DNA from: Phycisphaerae bacterium
GTDB lineage: Bacteria; Planctomycetota; Phycisphaerae; UBA1845; Fen-1342
Reading direction: 5' to 3'
Length of the DNA stretch: 43,018 bases
NCBI GenBank assembly: GCA_028279405.1
Contig: JANQNU010000069.1
Span: 1-43,018, forward strand
Every line of letters begins with the position of its first letter. The first letter of the stretch is position 1. Made by a program: the position numbers and the translations under genes. The notes under the pieces were generated by a model that saw only the letters and a list, made by a program, of their open reading frames with translations, searched no databases and was not told the DNA's origin. This document shows positions 35,475-43,018 of this stretch, in pieces.

Positions 35475-35520
35475 CGCAAAGCGACGGTCGCGTTTGACGG
35501 GCACTCATAGCGGGGTACTA

Positions 35521-36822
35521 ATGGCCATCCTGCCGACACTCAATGTCATCAAGCAGACCACCAGCTTGTGCCCCGAGTGCCGCACGCTCGTCGATGCCAT
35601 TGTCTACGAATCCGAGGGACGCGTGCACCTGCGCAAGGAATGCGCGCGGCACGGCGTCTTCGACGTGCTGATCAACTCCGATCGGCGATGGTACTTCGAC
35701 AGCGTCGGGGCCGGTGCCTGCTGCCAGACCGCTCCCGGCCACTCCGACGCGGTGATCGAAAAAGCCGCGACGTGCATCGCGCTGATCGAACTGGTCGAAA
35801 GCTGCAACCTCACCTGCCCAACCTGCTACGCGGACAGCCCGCTGACCAAGCCCGCGGACATCATTTGCCTATCGCGCTCGGAGTTCTGGCAGCGAATCGA
35901 TGCGGTGATCGCCCGAAAGGGACCGCTCGACATCCTGCAACTCTCCGGCGGCGAACCCACCATCCACCCCGAGTTCGTCCAACTACTGGAAGAAGTACTG
36001 CAACGCGACGATATCCACTACGTTTTGATCAACACCAATGGCGTACGGCTGGCACACGATGACGCCTTCCTCGAAGCGCTCGGACGGCTACACGAACGGT
36101 ACCGGAAGTTCGAGCTGTATCTGCAATTTGACGGGGTGCAGGAGGCCGGCCAGCGGGCGCTGCGCGGGAGCGACCTGCGGACGCTGCGTGAAAAGGTCAT
36201 CGCTCGCGCAAGCGATCACGGATTGCTGACCACGCTCGCAATCACGATCACCGACGACAACCTATTACACCTCGGCGACGCGCTCCGCTTCGGACTCGCG
36301 CACAACAGCGTTCGCGGCATCACGTTTCAGCCGATGTTCGGCTCGGGCCGGACGCATATGGTCATGCTCGGAACCGTCCGGCGTCTCAACGTCGCGGACG
36401 TCATCCACGCACTGATCGAACAATCCGCCGGTCTGCTCAGCGATCGCGACTTCACCCCCCTGCCCTGCGGCGATCCCAACTGCCACACGATCGGATACAT
36501 GTTGCGCCGTGGCGGCGAAGTGCGTCCCGTCTCGCATTTTGTCGATTTTTCGCACGTGCAGGGGTTCCTGAAGGATCGGGTCAACTTCGACATGGAGGAT
36601 CTGAGCCGATGCGGATGCGAGTCAGAACCACTCGGCGAGATTCTCCGCGCGCTCGAAATCGGCCCCGACAATGTCTTCCGGATCTTCATCAAGCCTTTTA
36701 TGGATGCCTGGACCTACGACCAGGACCGCATCGACCGCTGCTGTGTCCACGTGGTCGGAGAGAACGGCCGACTCGACAGCTTCTGTCGGCACTACGCGCT
36801 GCGTGATATGCCGCAGGGCTAG
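35521..36822 (+). CDS. Radical SAM protein of the Tes/MJ0619-like type, with additional cysteine motifs
   Basis: 433 residues; ATG 35521 preferred over TTG 35494. The radical SAM cluster motif is C95-N-L-T-C99-P-T-C102, followed by LQLSGGEPTIHPEF. Before it, C17-P-E-C20 and C41 in KECARHGVF look like a zinc-ribbon or cluster-binding N-terminal region. Further cysteines occur at GACCQTAPGH, CGDPNCHT, RCGCES and DRCCVHVVG...FCRHYA. This layout, with N-terminal CPxC, KxCxxHG and cysteine-rich tail, is like the large family that includes archaeal tetraether synthase (Tes) and the MJ0619 methylase. Reaction unknown; a lipid or cofactor C-C bond step is possible by analogy only. Confidence 0.82.
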   Translation: MAILPTLNVIKQTTSLCPECRTLVDAIVYESEGRVHLRKECARHGVFDVLINSDRRWYFDSVGAGACCQTAPGHSDAVIEKAATCIALIELVESCNLTCPTCYADSPLTKPADIICLSRSEFWQRIDAVIARKGPLDILQLSGGEPTIHPEFVQLLEEVLQRDDIHYVLINTNGVRLAHDDAFLEALGRLHERYRKFELYLQFDGVQEAGQRALRGSDLRTLREKVIARASDHGLLTTLAITITDDNLLHLGDALRFGLAHNSVRGITFQPMFGSGRTHMVMLGTVRRLNVADVIHALIEQSAGLLSDRDFTPLPCGDPNCHTIGYMLRRGGEVRPVSHFVDFSHVQGFLKDRVNFDMEDLSRCGCESEPLGEILRALEIGPDNVFRIFIKPFMDAWTYDQDRIDRCCVHVVGENGRLDSFCRHYALRDMPQG

Positions 36823-37124
36823 CCCTTGAACGCAATCTCAATCCGGTCGAAGCCGTGAATGACGACATCGACGCGCGCACGGCCGATCCCACAGACGGCC
36901 AGCCGACCGTTTCCGGGTCGCTCAGGATCGAAATCGGTATGCCAGATGATCGCTTGTACGAGCGCCGGGTAGATTTCCCGCGGCGGCGGGACCATCTCCC
37001 AGGACCCCGCCGACGCGTCGTTCCAGTCCGCGCGGTAGATCAGGTACGTTTCGTCGTCGCGCAGCCCCAGTTCCACACCGGTCATCCCATCCGAGGTGAC
37101 CTGTGAGAGTAGCAACACGAGCAT
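36819..37124 (-). CDS. Small protein of unknown function
   Basis: 101 residues. ATG 37124 follows GGGAGG with good spacing; the longer frame adds an implausible Arg-rich stretch. Sequence alternates hydrophobic and charged residues and ends with RVDVVIHGFDRIEIAFKG, suggesting a compact alpha/beta fold with a conserved-looking C-terminus. No signal, no membrane helix, no known motif. Its stop overlaps the radical SAM stop by four bases, tail to tail. Rated likely real on ribosome-binding site and protein-like composition, without homology support. Confidence 0.6.
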   Translation of the reverse strand: MLVLLLSQVTSDGMTGVELGLRDDETYLIYRADWNDASAGSWEMVPPPREIYPALVQAIIWHTDFDPERPGNGRLAVCGIGRARVDVVIHGFDRIEIAFKG

Positions 37125-37453
37125 TCGCCGAGCCTCCCGGCGCCGGGCCGCAGCCGTTCGCGGCCGTGGTCTTCGCCGAGCCTTGCGCGTACGGGCGCGA
37201 AGCCGTAACGGCCAAGGGATGCCGAACATGTCCGAACCTCGTCCCCCGGTTCTCTATCTCTCGTGCGGGCCCGCCCGGTCAACTGCGCCCACAGCTTCGA
37301 CTGAACCGCACGGGAAGCGCAACCGATTTGATGCATGGCTGCCACTCCCTGCTGGACTACGAATTCGCGTCCTCAAACCCGCACTTTCGGCAAGATCGAT
37401 CGGCGCACCGGGCAGCCTGCACGCGTATCCGAGCGGCTCCGTGGCCGTATCGG

Positions 37454-37481
37454 TTACAGCTACGTCGCAAGCGACTATGAT
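37454..37481 (+). promoter_or_regulatory. Candidate promoter for the UbiB-like gene (TTACAG - 16 bases - TATGAT)
   Basis: TTACAG (37454-37459) and TATGAT (37476-37481), leading to a leader of about 43 bases before ATG 37531. The gene-free stretch 37125-37530 shows nothing else convincing. Confidence 0.4.
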
Positions 37482-37530
37482 GGGAATGCACGCGTGCAGG
37501 ATTCGCCGACCCCCGGTCGGGAAGGGACGT

Positions 37531-39192
37531 ATGAGCCTCGGGATCAGCCCCCATCACCTACGTCGCTACCGCGACATCGCCTGGCTTCTCTGGAAACACG
37601 GCCGCAGCGACTGGGTCGAGTCGATCGGGCTCGACAAGACACTCGAGCAGGATTTCAAGAGCGATCCCGAGGGTCCGGAGTCGTTCGCGCGCGACCTGGA
37701 GTCGCTGGGTCCGACGTTCGTCAAGGTGGGGCAGTTGTTGTCGAGTCGCGCGGATTTGTTGCCGCCGGCCTATCTCGTAGCGCTGCGCCGACTTCAGGAC
37801 GACGTTGCGCCGGTGGCCTTCGACGAGATCGAAACGGCCATCGTTCGGGAGCTGGATGCGCCGCTCGACGAGGTCTTTGGTGAGATCGATCGAACGCCGT
37901 TGGCGGCCGCGTCGCTGGCTCAGGTTCACGCCGCTCGCTTGCGCGATGGTCGCGAGGTGGTAGTCAAGGTTCAACGACCGAACGCGCGCGAGCGGGTCCG
38001 CGTCGATTTCGAGGCGTTTGCCGCCATTGCACGGCTTGCGGCACAGACGGCGATCGGTCGTCGGTTTCGAGTGGAGGAGCTGGTTCAGGAGTTTCGGCAA
38101 GCGGTCGAGGACGAGTTGGATTATCGCCGGGAGGCGGACAACCTGGTGACCGTTGGTGACAACCTCAAAGAGTATTCGTTGCTGCGTGTGCCGCGACCGG
38201 TGATGGAGTTTTCGACCCGACGTGTGCTGACGATGCAGCGGCTGCATGGCGTGAGTGTGGCGTCGGTGCCGGAAGAGGCGATCGCGGAGGTCGAAGGTGC
38301 GGCGCTGGCGGAGGAAGTGTTCTCGGCATATCTCAAGCAGATTCTGATCGACGGGATTTTTCATGCCGACCCGCATCCGGGCAATGTGCTGTTCACGCGC
38401 GACGGTCGGCTGGGGCTGGTCGACCTCGGGCTGGTGGGCCGGGTGGACTCGGACCTGCAGCGGAACATGCTCAGCCTGTTGATCGCGGTGAGCGAGGGCC
38501 GTGGCCGCGAGACCGCCGAGGCCGCGATACGCATCGGCGAAACCAGCAAGCACTTCGATCGGTCGGTGTTCGTGGAGCGCGTCACGGAACTGGTCTTACG
38601 GAACCACCGCGTGACGGTCTCGAAGCTGGAAGCGGGACGGATCGTGCTGCGGATCCAACAGATCGCGGCCGAAGCGGGCATTCGGCTGCCGCGGGCGCTG
38701 GCGCTGGTGGGCAAGGCGCTGTTGAACCTCGATGCGGTCGGGCGCTGCCTGGCGCCGGATTTCGATCCCAATGCCGCCATTCGCCGACACACCCTGGACC
38801 TGATCCGCCAGCGGATGCGTCGGCGGTTGTCTCCGGGGAACCTCGTGCAGTCGACGCTGGAGATGTCCGAACTGGCGGCCCAGTTACCGCGCCGACTCAA
38901 CGAGCTGCTGGCCCAGATGGGCGAATCCGGAATCCGGCTCGACGTCGAGACGATCAACGAGCGGACGCTGATCGACGGATTCCAGAAAGTCGCGAACCGG
39001 ATCACGACGGGACTGGTGCTGGCGGCCCTGATCATCGGCGCGGCACTGATCATGGATATCGAGACGACCTTCACGCTCTTCGGGTATCCGGGGCTCGCGA
39101 TCGTGCTGTTCGTCGCGGCGGCGTTGGGCGGCTTGATACTGCTGTATCAGATGATCGTGGTGGATCACCGTCGACAGGACGACGATCAATGA
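37531..39192 (+). CDS. UbiB/ABC1/ADCK-family atypical kinase-like protein
   Basis: 553 residues; ATG 37531 has GGAAGGG upstream, and longer frames add non-family sequence. Family landmarks: K65-V-G-Q68 (the KxGQ motif), SSRADLLPP, PLAAASLAQVHAA (Ala-rich loop), VVVK146 (ATP lysine), HADPHPGN (278-285) with catalytic-type D280 and N285, and LVDLG with D298. Two C-terminal membrane helices (about 495-515 and 519-540). Such proteins support quinone synthesis or lipid/isoprenoid handling through ATPase activity at the membrane. A role in making the quinone used by SdhCAB is plausible but not shown. Confidence 0.93.
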   Translation: MSLGISPHHLRRYRDIAWLLWKHGRSDWVESIGLDKTLEQDFKSDPEGPESFARDLESLGPTFVKVGQLLSSRADLLPPAYLVALRRLQDDVAPVAFDEIETAIVRELDAPLDEVFGEIDRTPLAAASLAQVHAARLRDGREVVVKVQRPNARERVRVDFEAFAAIARLAAQTAIGRRFRVEELVQEFRQAVEDELDYRREADNLVTVGDNLKEYSLLRVPRPVMEFSTRRVLTMQRLHGVSVASVPEEAIAEVEGAALAEEVFSAYLKQILIDGIFHADPHPGNVLFTRDGRLGLVDLGLVGRVDSDLQRNMLSLLIAVSEGRGRETAEAAIRIGETSKHFDRSVFVERVTELVLRNHRVTVSKLEAGRIVLRIQQIAAEAGIRLPRALALVGKALLNLDAVGRCLAPDFDPNAAIRRHTLDLIRQRMRRRLSPGNLVQSTLEMSELAAQLPRRLNELLAQMGESGIRLDVETINERTLIDGFQKVANRITTGLVLAALIIGAALIMDIETTFTLFGYPGLAIVLFVAAALGGLILLYQMIVVDHRRQDDDQ

Positions 39193-39335
39193 TCGCGGGC
39201 GGGCCGGAATCCGGCGTGACGGCCGGCGGCCGTTGTCGCCTAGAAGGATGTGAGTTCGCGTGAATCGGCTATTTCAACGCGGCCGGGCGTGCCCGCTGCG
39301 AGCATCGTTGACGTTTCGTCGCCACCCGTTTCGGC

Positions 39336-39341
39336 TATACT
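39336..39341 (+). promoter_or_regulatory. Candidate -10 box TATACT ahead of the 714-residue protein gene
   Basis: TATACT lies about 45 bases before ATG 39385. A TTGACG at 39308-39313 is 22 bases away, too far for a normal -35. Confidence 0.4.
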
Positions 39342-39384
39342 GCAACCCTACGCAGGTTCCCCGTTTCGGACGTTCAAGGCGACG

Positions 39385-41529
39385 ATGAGACCGGATCAAA
39401 AGGATCGCGCGAGCGCGTTGCTGCTGTTGCCGACCCGCAACGGGTCCGCGCTGCGTATCTTTGCGCCCACACCGGAAGAAGCACCGACGACCGTCGATCC
39501 GTTGATCGACGTCGATGCGGTCGGACCAGTACAGTCGTTTCTGGGGGCGCTTTGCACGGGCGCGCGACGGGCGTCGGAAACCGCAGACGGCGATGCGGAG
39601 CAAGCCGGTCCACTGACGGAGCTGCCCACGCGGTTGATCGAAATCCTGTTGGTCGCCGACGCGAGCGGGGTCAAGGGGACGACGGAGCGGCTCGAGGCGT
39701 CCTTGCGTGCATTTCAACGTCTGCCGGCATTATATACGGCGGACGCGATCCTGCCCGGTCTGCCGACCGAGTGGCACCTGCTGGCGTCGGCGGAGCCCGG
39801 CGCCCCCCTGCTGTATTGTCGGAAGCGCAACGTGATCTTTGCAGCGCGTTCGCCGAGGACAGCGGAGGCGCTCGCGCCGGTTCCAGTGGTCGATCTGGCA
39901 TCGACGATCCCGCTGCCGCTCGTAAGCACGGATGCAGCGGACCGCAACCTGGACGGGGCGGCACTGTACGCATTCCGCGAAGCAGAGACGCCTTTCGGGC
40001 AAACGGCCTCGCTCGAAACGCTCATGGTCGATCAGGGCCGCTTGCGCGAGCGCGTCGTCGCGCTGCGAACGGAAGATCCGCTCCACTCCGCGCGCGTCGC
40101 GGAGGCGCACGCGTGCGTGGCGTGTCCCGAGCATGATCGCTGCTATCCTGGTGACGACGGTTACGCTTATGTGACTGATCGACTGACGCCGATCACGATC
40201 GCGTGCACTCCCACCGTCACGCGACCGTTTGGTGAATGGCGACTCGAGGAAGCGGCGCGGATCATCGGCGGCTCGGCCGCGTCCGCGGTCGCGGAGAGTT
40301 CGGAGAGTCTGGTGGGGCGCGATGCGCGCTCGTGGCGTCAGGCGCTGGCGGCCCGGATGGAGCAGACGGCCCCGACGCTGCATCTGGCGGGCGAAGATCA
40401 TGGTCGGCCGCTACTCGAGATCGCACGGCTGCGACTCCGACTGATCGCCGACGTGCTCGAGCAACTCGAATGCACCTGGCGTGCCACACAACACCCGCAC
40501 CTGATCTGGACCGAAGACACGATCCGCGTCGCATGGGAACAATCCGCGGGCCGGGCGGCCACCGGTTGGGGATTCCACGCAATCCTGCGACACATGGGCC
40601 TGCACCCGACGCTGCGGTTCGACGCTGATGGCGATGACGTCGAATGGCCTTATCCGCCGACGGAGAGCGAAGAGTCGCGGCTTCCGGCGGACGTTGTTGA
40701 GGCGTCGCGGTATTTCCAGCAAGAGATTTCCGCGACACTGTTCGTGCAACAGGTAAAAGCGGTCAACGACGAACGCGCCGAGATCGTCGAGGCGCTGCTC
40801 GAAGATACCGGGATCGCGAACCGGTTGTTCGTGCCCGGCGACCGCATCGAGATCGAGTCCGAGGGATGGACAGCGATCCTGTCGCCGACCGAAACCACCG
40901 AGGAGCACGGTCGCGATGACGAGCCGACCGGCGTGGTGCTGCGCGGCATGGCGAAAGGCGATGTCAGTACGCTCTCGGACGGCGCTACGTTGACGGTACG
41001 GTTTCGCTGGACGGCGCGCTTCGGCCATTTTGCCGATCTGTATGCGGTCGGGCTCAGCCTGTTCGAGGCGCTGCTGGCCACCGACGAACGGAGCGGCGTC
41101 GCGATGCGCGATGCGATCATCGAAGATGTACAAGATCTCGTGCGCGTCTGTCGTCAGGCGCCGACCGATCAACGCGGATCGGCCCTGGACGCATGGATCG
41201 TGGCACGCTGCAGCCGGGACGAGCCCGCAGAGCGCTGGACACGGCGCAATCTGCTTCACGAACGCGATGCGCGCGCTTCAACCGATCTGAGCGCATTCCC
41301 CGCGATGGTGTGGCAGGCGATCTGCGCCTTCGGATTTCGGCTGATGGTCGCGTTACCGGGAGTCGGCTTTTGTGCGGACCGCGCACAGGACGTGGCCCGT
41401 ACCGAGTCCGGGACGTCGGTGCCGTTGTTGGAACTGCGGGGATTGATCGCACTGCTGGACGATCTGGTTTTTCGCCGACGATCGCCGGGCGGGGCGCTGG
41501 CGCAGTTGCTCGCGCCGCCGGAAGAGTAA
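39385..41529 (+). CDS. Large uncharacterised protein with a CxxC...C cluster
   Basis: 714 residues. ATG 39385 is preferred over GTG 39250 because AAGG precedes it and a -10-like TATACT lies inside the longer frame. No signal or membrane helix. N-terminal 230 residues alternate strands and helices (SALLLLPTRNGSALRIFAP; WHLLASAEPGAPLLYCRKR). At C244-V-A-C247-P-E-H-D-R-C253-Y-P there is a compact cysteine/histidine cluster, probably zinc-binding. The rest is mainly helical (RLRLRLIADVLEQLE..., GRAATGWGFHAILRHMGL) with a strand-rich insert near 480-550. Not recognised. The coiled-coil gene starts 62 bases downstream on the same strand; the two probably work together. Confidence 0.8.
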   Translation: MRPDQKDRASALLLLPTRNGSALRIFAPTPEEAPTTVDPLIDVDAVGPVQSFLGALCTGARRASETADGDAEQAGPLTELPTRLIEILLVADASGVKGTTERLEASLRAFQRLPALYTADAILPGLPTEWHLLASAEPGAPLLYCRKRNVIFAARSPRTAEALAPVPVVDLASTIPLPLVSTDAADRNLDGAALYAFREAETPFGQTASLETLMVDQGRLRERVVALRTEDPLHSARVAEAHACVACPEHDRCYPGDDGYAYVTDRLTPITIACTPTVTRPFGEWRLEEAARIIGGSAASAVAESSESLVGRDARSWRQALAARMEQTAPTLHLAGEDHGRPLLEIARLRLRLIADVLEQLECTWRATQHPHLIWTEDTIRVAWEQSAGRAATGWGFHAILRHMGLHPTLRFDADGDDVEWPYPPTESEESRLPADVVEASRYFQQEISATLFVQQVKAVNDERAEIVEALLEDTGIANRLFVPGDRIEIESEGWTAILSPTETTEEHGRDDEPTGVVLRGMAKGDVSTLSDGATLTVRFRWTARFGHFADLYAVGLSLFEALLATDERSGVAMRDAIIEDVQDLVRVCRQAPTDQRGSALDAWIVARCSRDEPAERWTRRNLLHERDARASTDLSAFPAMVWQAICAFGFRLMVALPGVGFCADRAQDVARTESGTSVPLLELRGLIALLDDLVFRRRSPGGALAQLLAPPEE

Positions 41530-41591
41530 AATCGGGCTGAGCGGTCGCGGTCGGTGCCGCGGCCGGCCCTGGATGCGGGACGAGGTGCGGC

Positions 41592-42851
41592 ATGTCGGAT
41601 CATTCACCCCTGGCGTTGTCTCAAATCGCGGGCGCGGCCCGGGCACTGGTCGAAGCGGAGCGCTACGAACCGGCCGACCGCGTGACATTGGACGCTTATT
41701 GCCGGAAACTGGTGTCCGGGTGTGCATCGGGACAGCGGGATGCGCTGCGCACGCAGGTCGCGACGCTCAGCGGCGCGGAGGCGACGACCGGTTCGTCCGT
41801 TCGGGCAAAGACGACCGCTGATTCCGCGGCCCCCGGCTCGCTGCAGGACCTGATGAAGCAACGGGCCCGGCTAGAATTGAGCGTGCAGACGGAATCTACG
41901 CGGGCGCGGGAACTGGAGAGCAAATTGACCGACGAGCAATCCAACCGCAAGGAAGCCGAGCAGAACCTGGTTCTGCAACAGCGCAAGCTCAAAGAGCTGG
42001 AGCAGGAGCGCGGCAAGCTGCTCGAGGAGGTCAGCCGCCTCGAGTCGCAGGTCCGTTTGCAAATCAACGAGACCGAGCAGGCCAAGCTGCAGTATGAAAA
42101 GCTCAAGAGCGCCCGACAAGCGCTCGGCGAACAGGCCACCGAACAGGCCGAGCGAATGAACGCGCTGCAGACCGAGAACGAGCGGCTGAAAGCGGAATTG
42201 GAATCCGCGCGGCAAGAACGCGATGCACGACTCACCGACGCACACGAGCAGGTGGCGCAGGCCGAATCGCAGACTGACGTGGCAGCATTTCAGGTACTCT
42301 GGGCGCAACTCGTCAAGGAGTTTCCGGAGGTCTTCCCCGAGACCCACGTCGCGAACCGAGCCACGTTCGAGAATGTGACCACAGCGTTCCTCGAGTTCGT
42401 CAGCATCTTCGTGCGGATGGAGGCGCACGTGAACACGATGCTCCGTGACCTGCGGCGCGTCAGCGACAAGGCGGACAAGCTGAACCACTTCTACATCATG
42501 TTCCAGAAGCAACCCTCGCTGACCGCAACGATGCTAGAGTTTCTGACCACTGGCCGAAAGAAAGGCAACTTCGTGAACATGCTGCGGGCGATCCAGGCCT
42601 GGGCCCGCGCGTTCGGCAGCGGAATGTACAAGACTGTTGTCGTGTCGCCGGGCCTGATCCAGGAAGAGCTGAACCCAAAGGACTGGCCGGTGAAAGGCAG
42701 CTTCACGCAATCCGAGGACGCGGCACTCGGCAAGTACTACAAGGAAACGGCATTTCGACAGATCCCCGAGAAGCTGGGCACTACGTTTCGCAAATATGCC
42801 GGCGATATGGCGTACGAAGACTACAACGCGCTGATGAAGAAGAGCCGGTAG
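41592..42851 (+). CDS. Uncharacterised coiled-coil protein with helical C-terminal domain
   Basis: 419 residues from ATG 41592 with GAGG upstream. Residues 1-50 form a small helical unit, 51-80 a Ser/Thr/Ala linker. About 82-230 is a long coiled coil (LESKLTDEQSNRKEAEQNL, then LEQERGKLLEEVSRLESQV) and 235-419 a distinct domain rich in Phe and Tyr (VLWAQLVKEFPEVFPETHV, LTTGRKKGNFVNMLRAIQAW, KYAGDMAYEDYNALMKKSR). No signal or membrane helix. It looks like a scaffold or adaptor for the preceding 714-residue protein. Not recognised. The last 167 bases of the window carry no gene. Confidence 0.8.
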   Translation: MSDHSPLALSQIAGAARALVEAERYEPADRVTLDAYCRKLVSGCASGQRDALRTQVATLSGAEATTGSSVRAKTTADSAAPGSLQDLMKQRARLELSVQTESTRARELESKLTDEQSNRKEAEQNLVLQQRKLKELEQERGKLLEEVSRLESQVRLQINETEQAKLQYEKLKSARQALGEQATEQAERMNALQTENERLKAELESARQERDARLTDAHEQVAQAESQTDVAAFQVLWAQLVKEFPEVFPETHVANRATFENVTTAFLEFVSIFVRMEAHVNTMLRDLRRVSDKADKLNHFYIMFQKQPSLTATMLEFLTTGRKKGNFVNMLRAIQAWARAFGSGMYKTVVVSPGLIQEELNPKDWPVKGSFTQSEDAALGKYYKETAFRQIPEKLGTTFRKYAGDMAYEDYNALMKKSR

Positions 42852-43018
42852 GACACCCCAATAGCAGGCAAAACGCCCGCACCACCCGTGGTCTTAGTGG
42901 ACGACTTGCTGGTCGCGTCGTCCGTCCCCCACCCTTCTATGAGCGTCCGTTTTCTGTCAAGTGGTGCCTGCCGCCGGGCCCCATTCTTCTATCCGAGCGT
43001 CGCCGGTTTGATTCGGCT

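Noticed and set aside
39308..39341. TTGACG/TATACT as a complete promoter
   Set aside because: Spacing is 22 bases, outside the usual 15-19; only the -10 box was kept.

Overview
The window is GC-rich chromosomal DNA (long open frames on both strands, few natural stops) from what looks like a planctomycete of the Phycisphaerae type. The main evidence is three unrelated secreted proteins (subtilase, sialidase-like, HAF-repeat) that end in nearly the same dockerin-like domain with the signature GDINPFVLA...TDP...FP.C...GDINCFV, which I associate with that group from memory. Supporting signs are a PEP-CTERM protein, extracellular DCNxNGxxD calcium-loop repeats, and dispersed GC-rich hairpin repeats between genes. 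The gene set fits an aerobic heterotroph: Mn-type superoxide dismutase, succinate dehydrogenase, PutA, fumarylacetoacetase and a GH13 enzyme. No rRNA, tRNA, CRISPR, transposase or phage module was seen.

Layout: 1-3373, a tightly coupled plus-strand operon (partial gene, OB-fold membrane protein, amidohydrolase, Cys/Met-metabolism PLP enzyme). 3559-6597, secreted subtilase. 6707-9529, a small lipoprotein, a small membrane protein, tandem repeats, then sodA divergent from a CII-like DNA-binding protein. 9805-13871, sialidase-like secreted protein and fumarylacetoacetase. 13990-15271, a membrane protein convergent with an OB-fold-like protein. 15404-17586, seven-heme cytochrome c coupled to a four-helix membrane protein, a likely electron-transfer unit. 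18058-22893, discoidin-like protein, GH13 enzyme, CHRD/PEP-CTERM protein and HAF-repeat protein. 23170-29497, PutA, aminotransferase, Nudix hydrolase and M50 protease. 29516-34184 (minus), sdhC-sdhA-sdhB plus a phosphodiesterase-family gene, overlapping at two of the three junctions. 34298-37124, membrane protein, radical SAM enzyme and a small convergent ORF. 37531-42851, UbiB/ABC1 kinase-like protein followed by two large uncharacterised genes that probably form a unit.

Four families of hairpin-forming repeats sit only between genes: a composite three-hairpin element, an ACTGGCGG-acaag-CCGCCAGT element, a CGCTTGCGCTC...GAGCGCAAG element, and an identical CCCCACCCC/GGGGTGGGG hairpin behind two genes. 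Several start sites were corrected using ribosome-binding sites, because open frames run through these repeats. Likely -10 boxes (TATAAT, TACAAT, TATACT) lie about 30-50 bases ahead of several chosen starts, which supports those choices.

The least explained parts are the 714/419-residue pair at 39385-42851, the heptaheme cytochrome module, the radical SAM protein with extra cysteines, and the shared C-terminal domain of the exported proteins. All names come from motif recognition by eye; no database search was possible.
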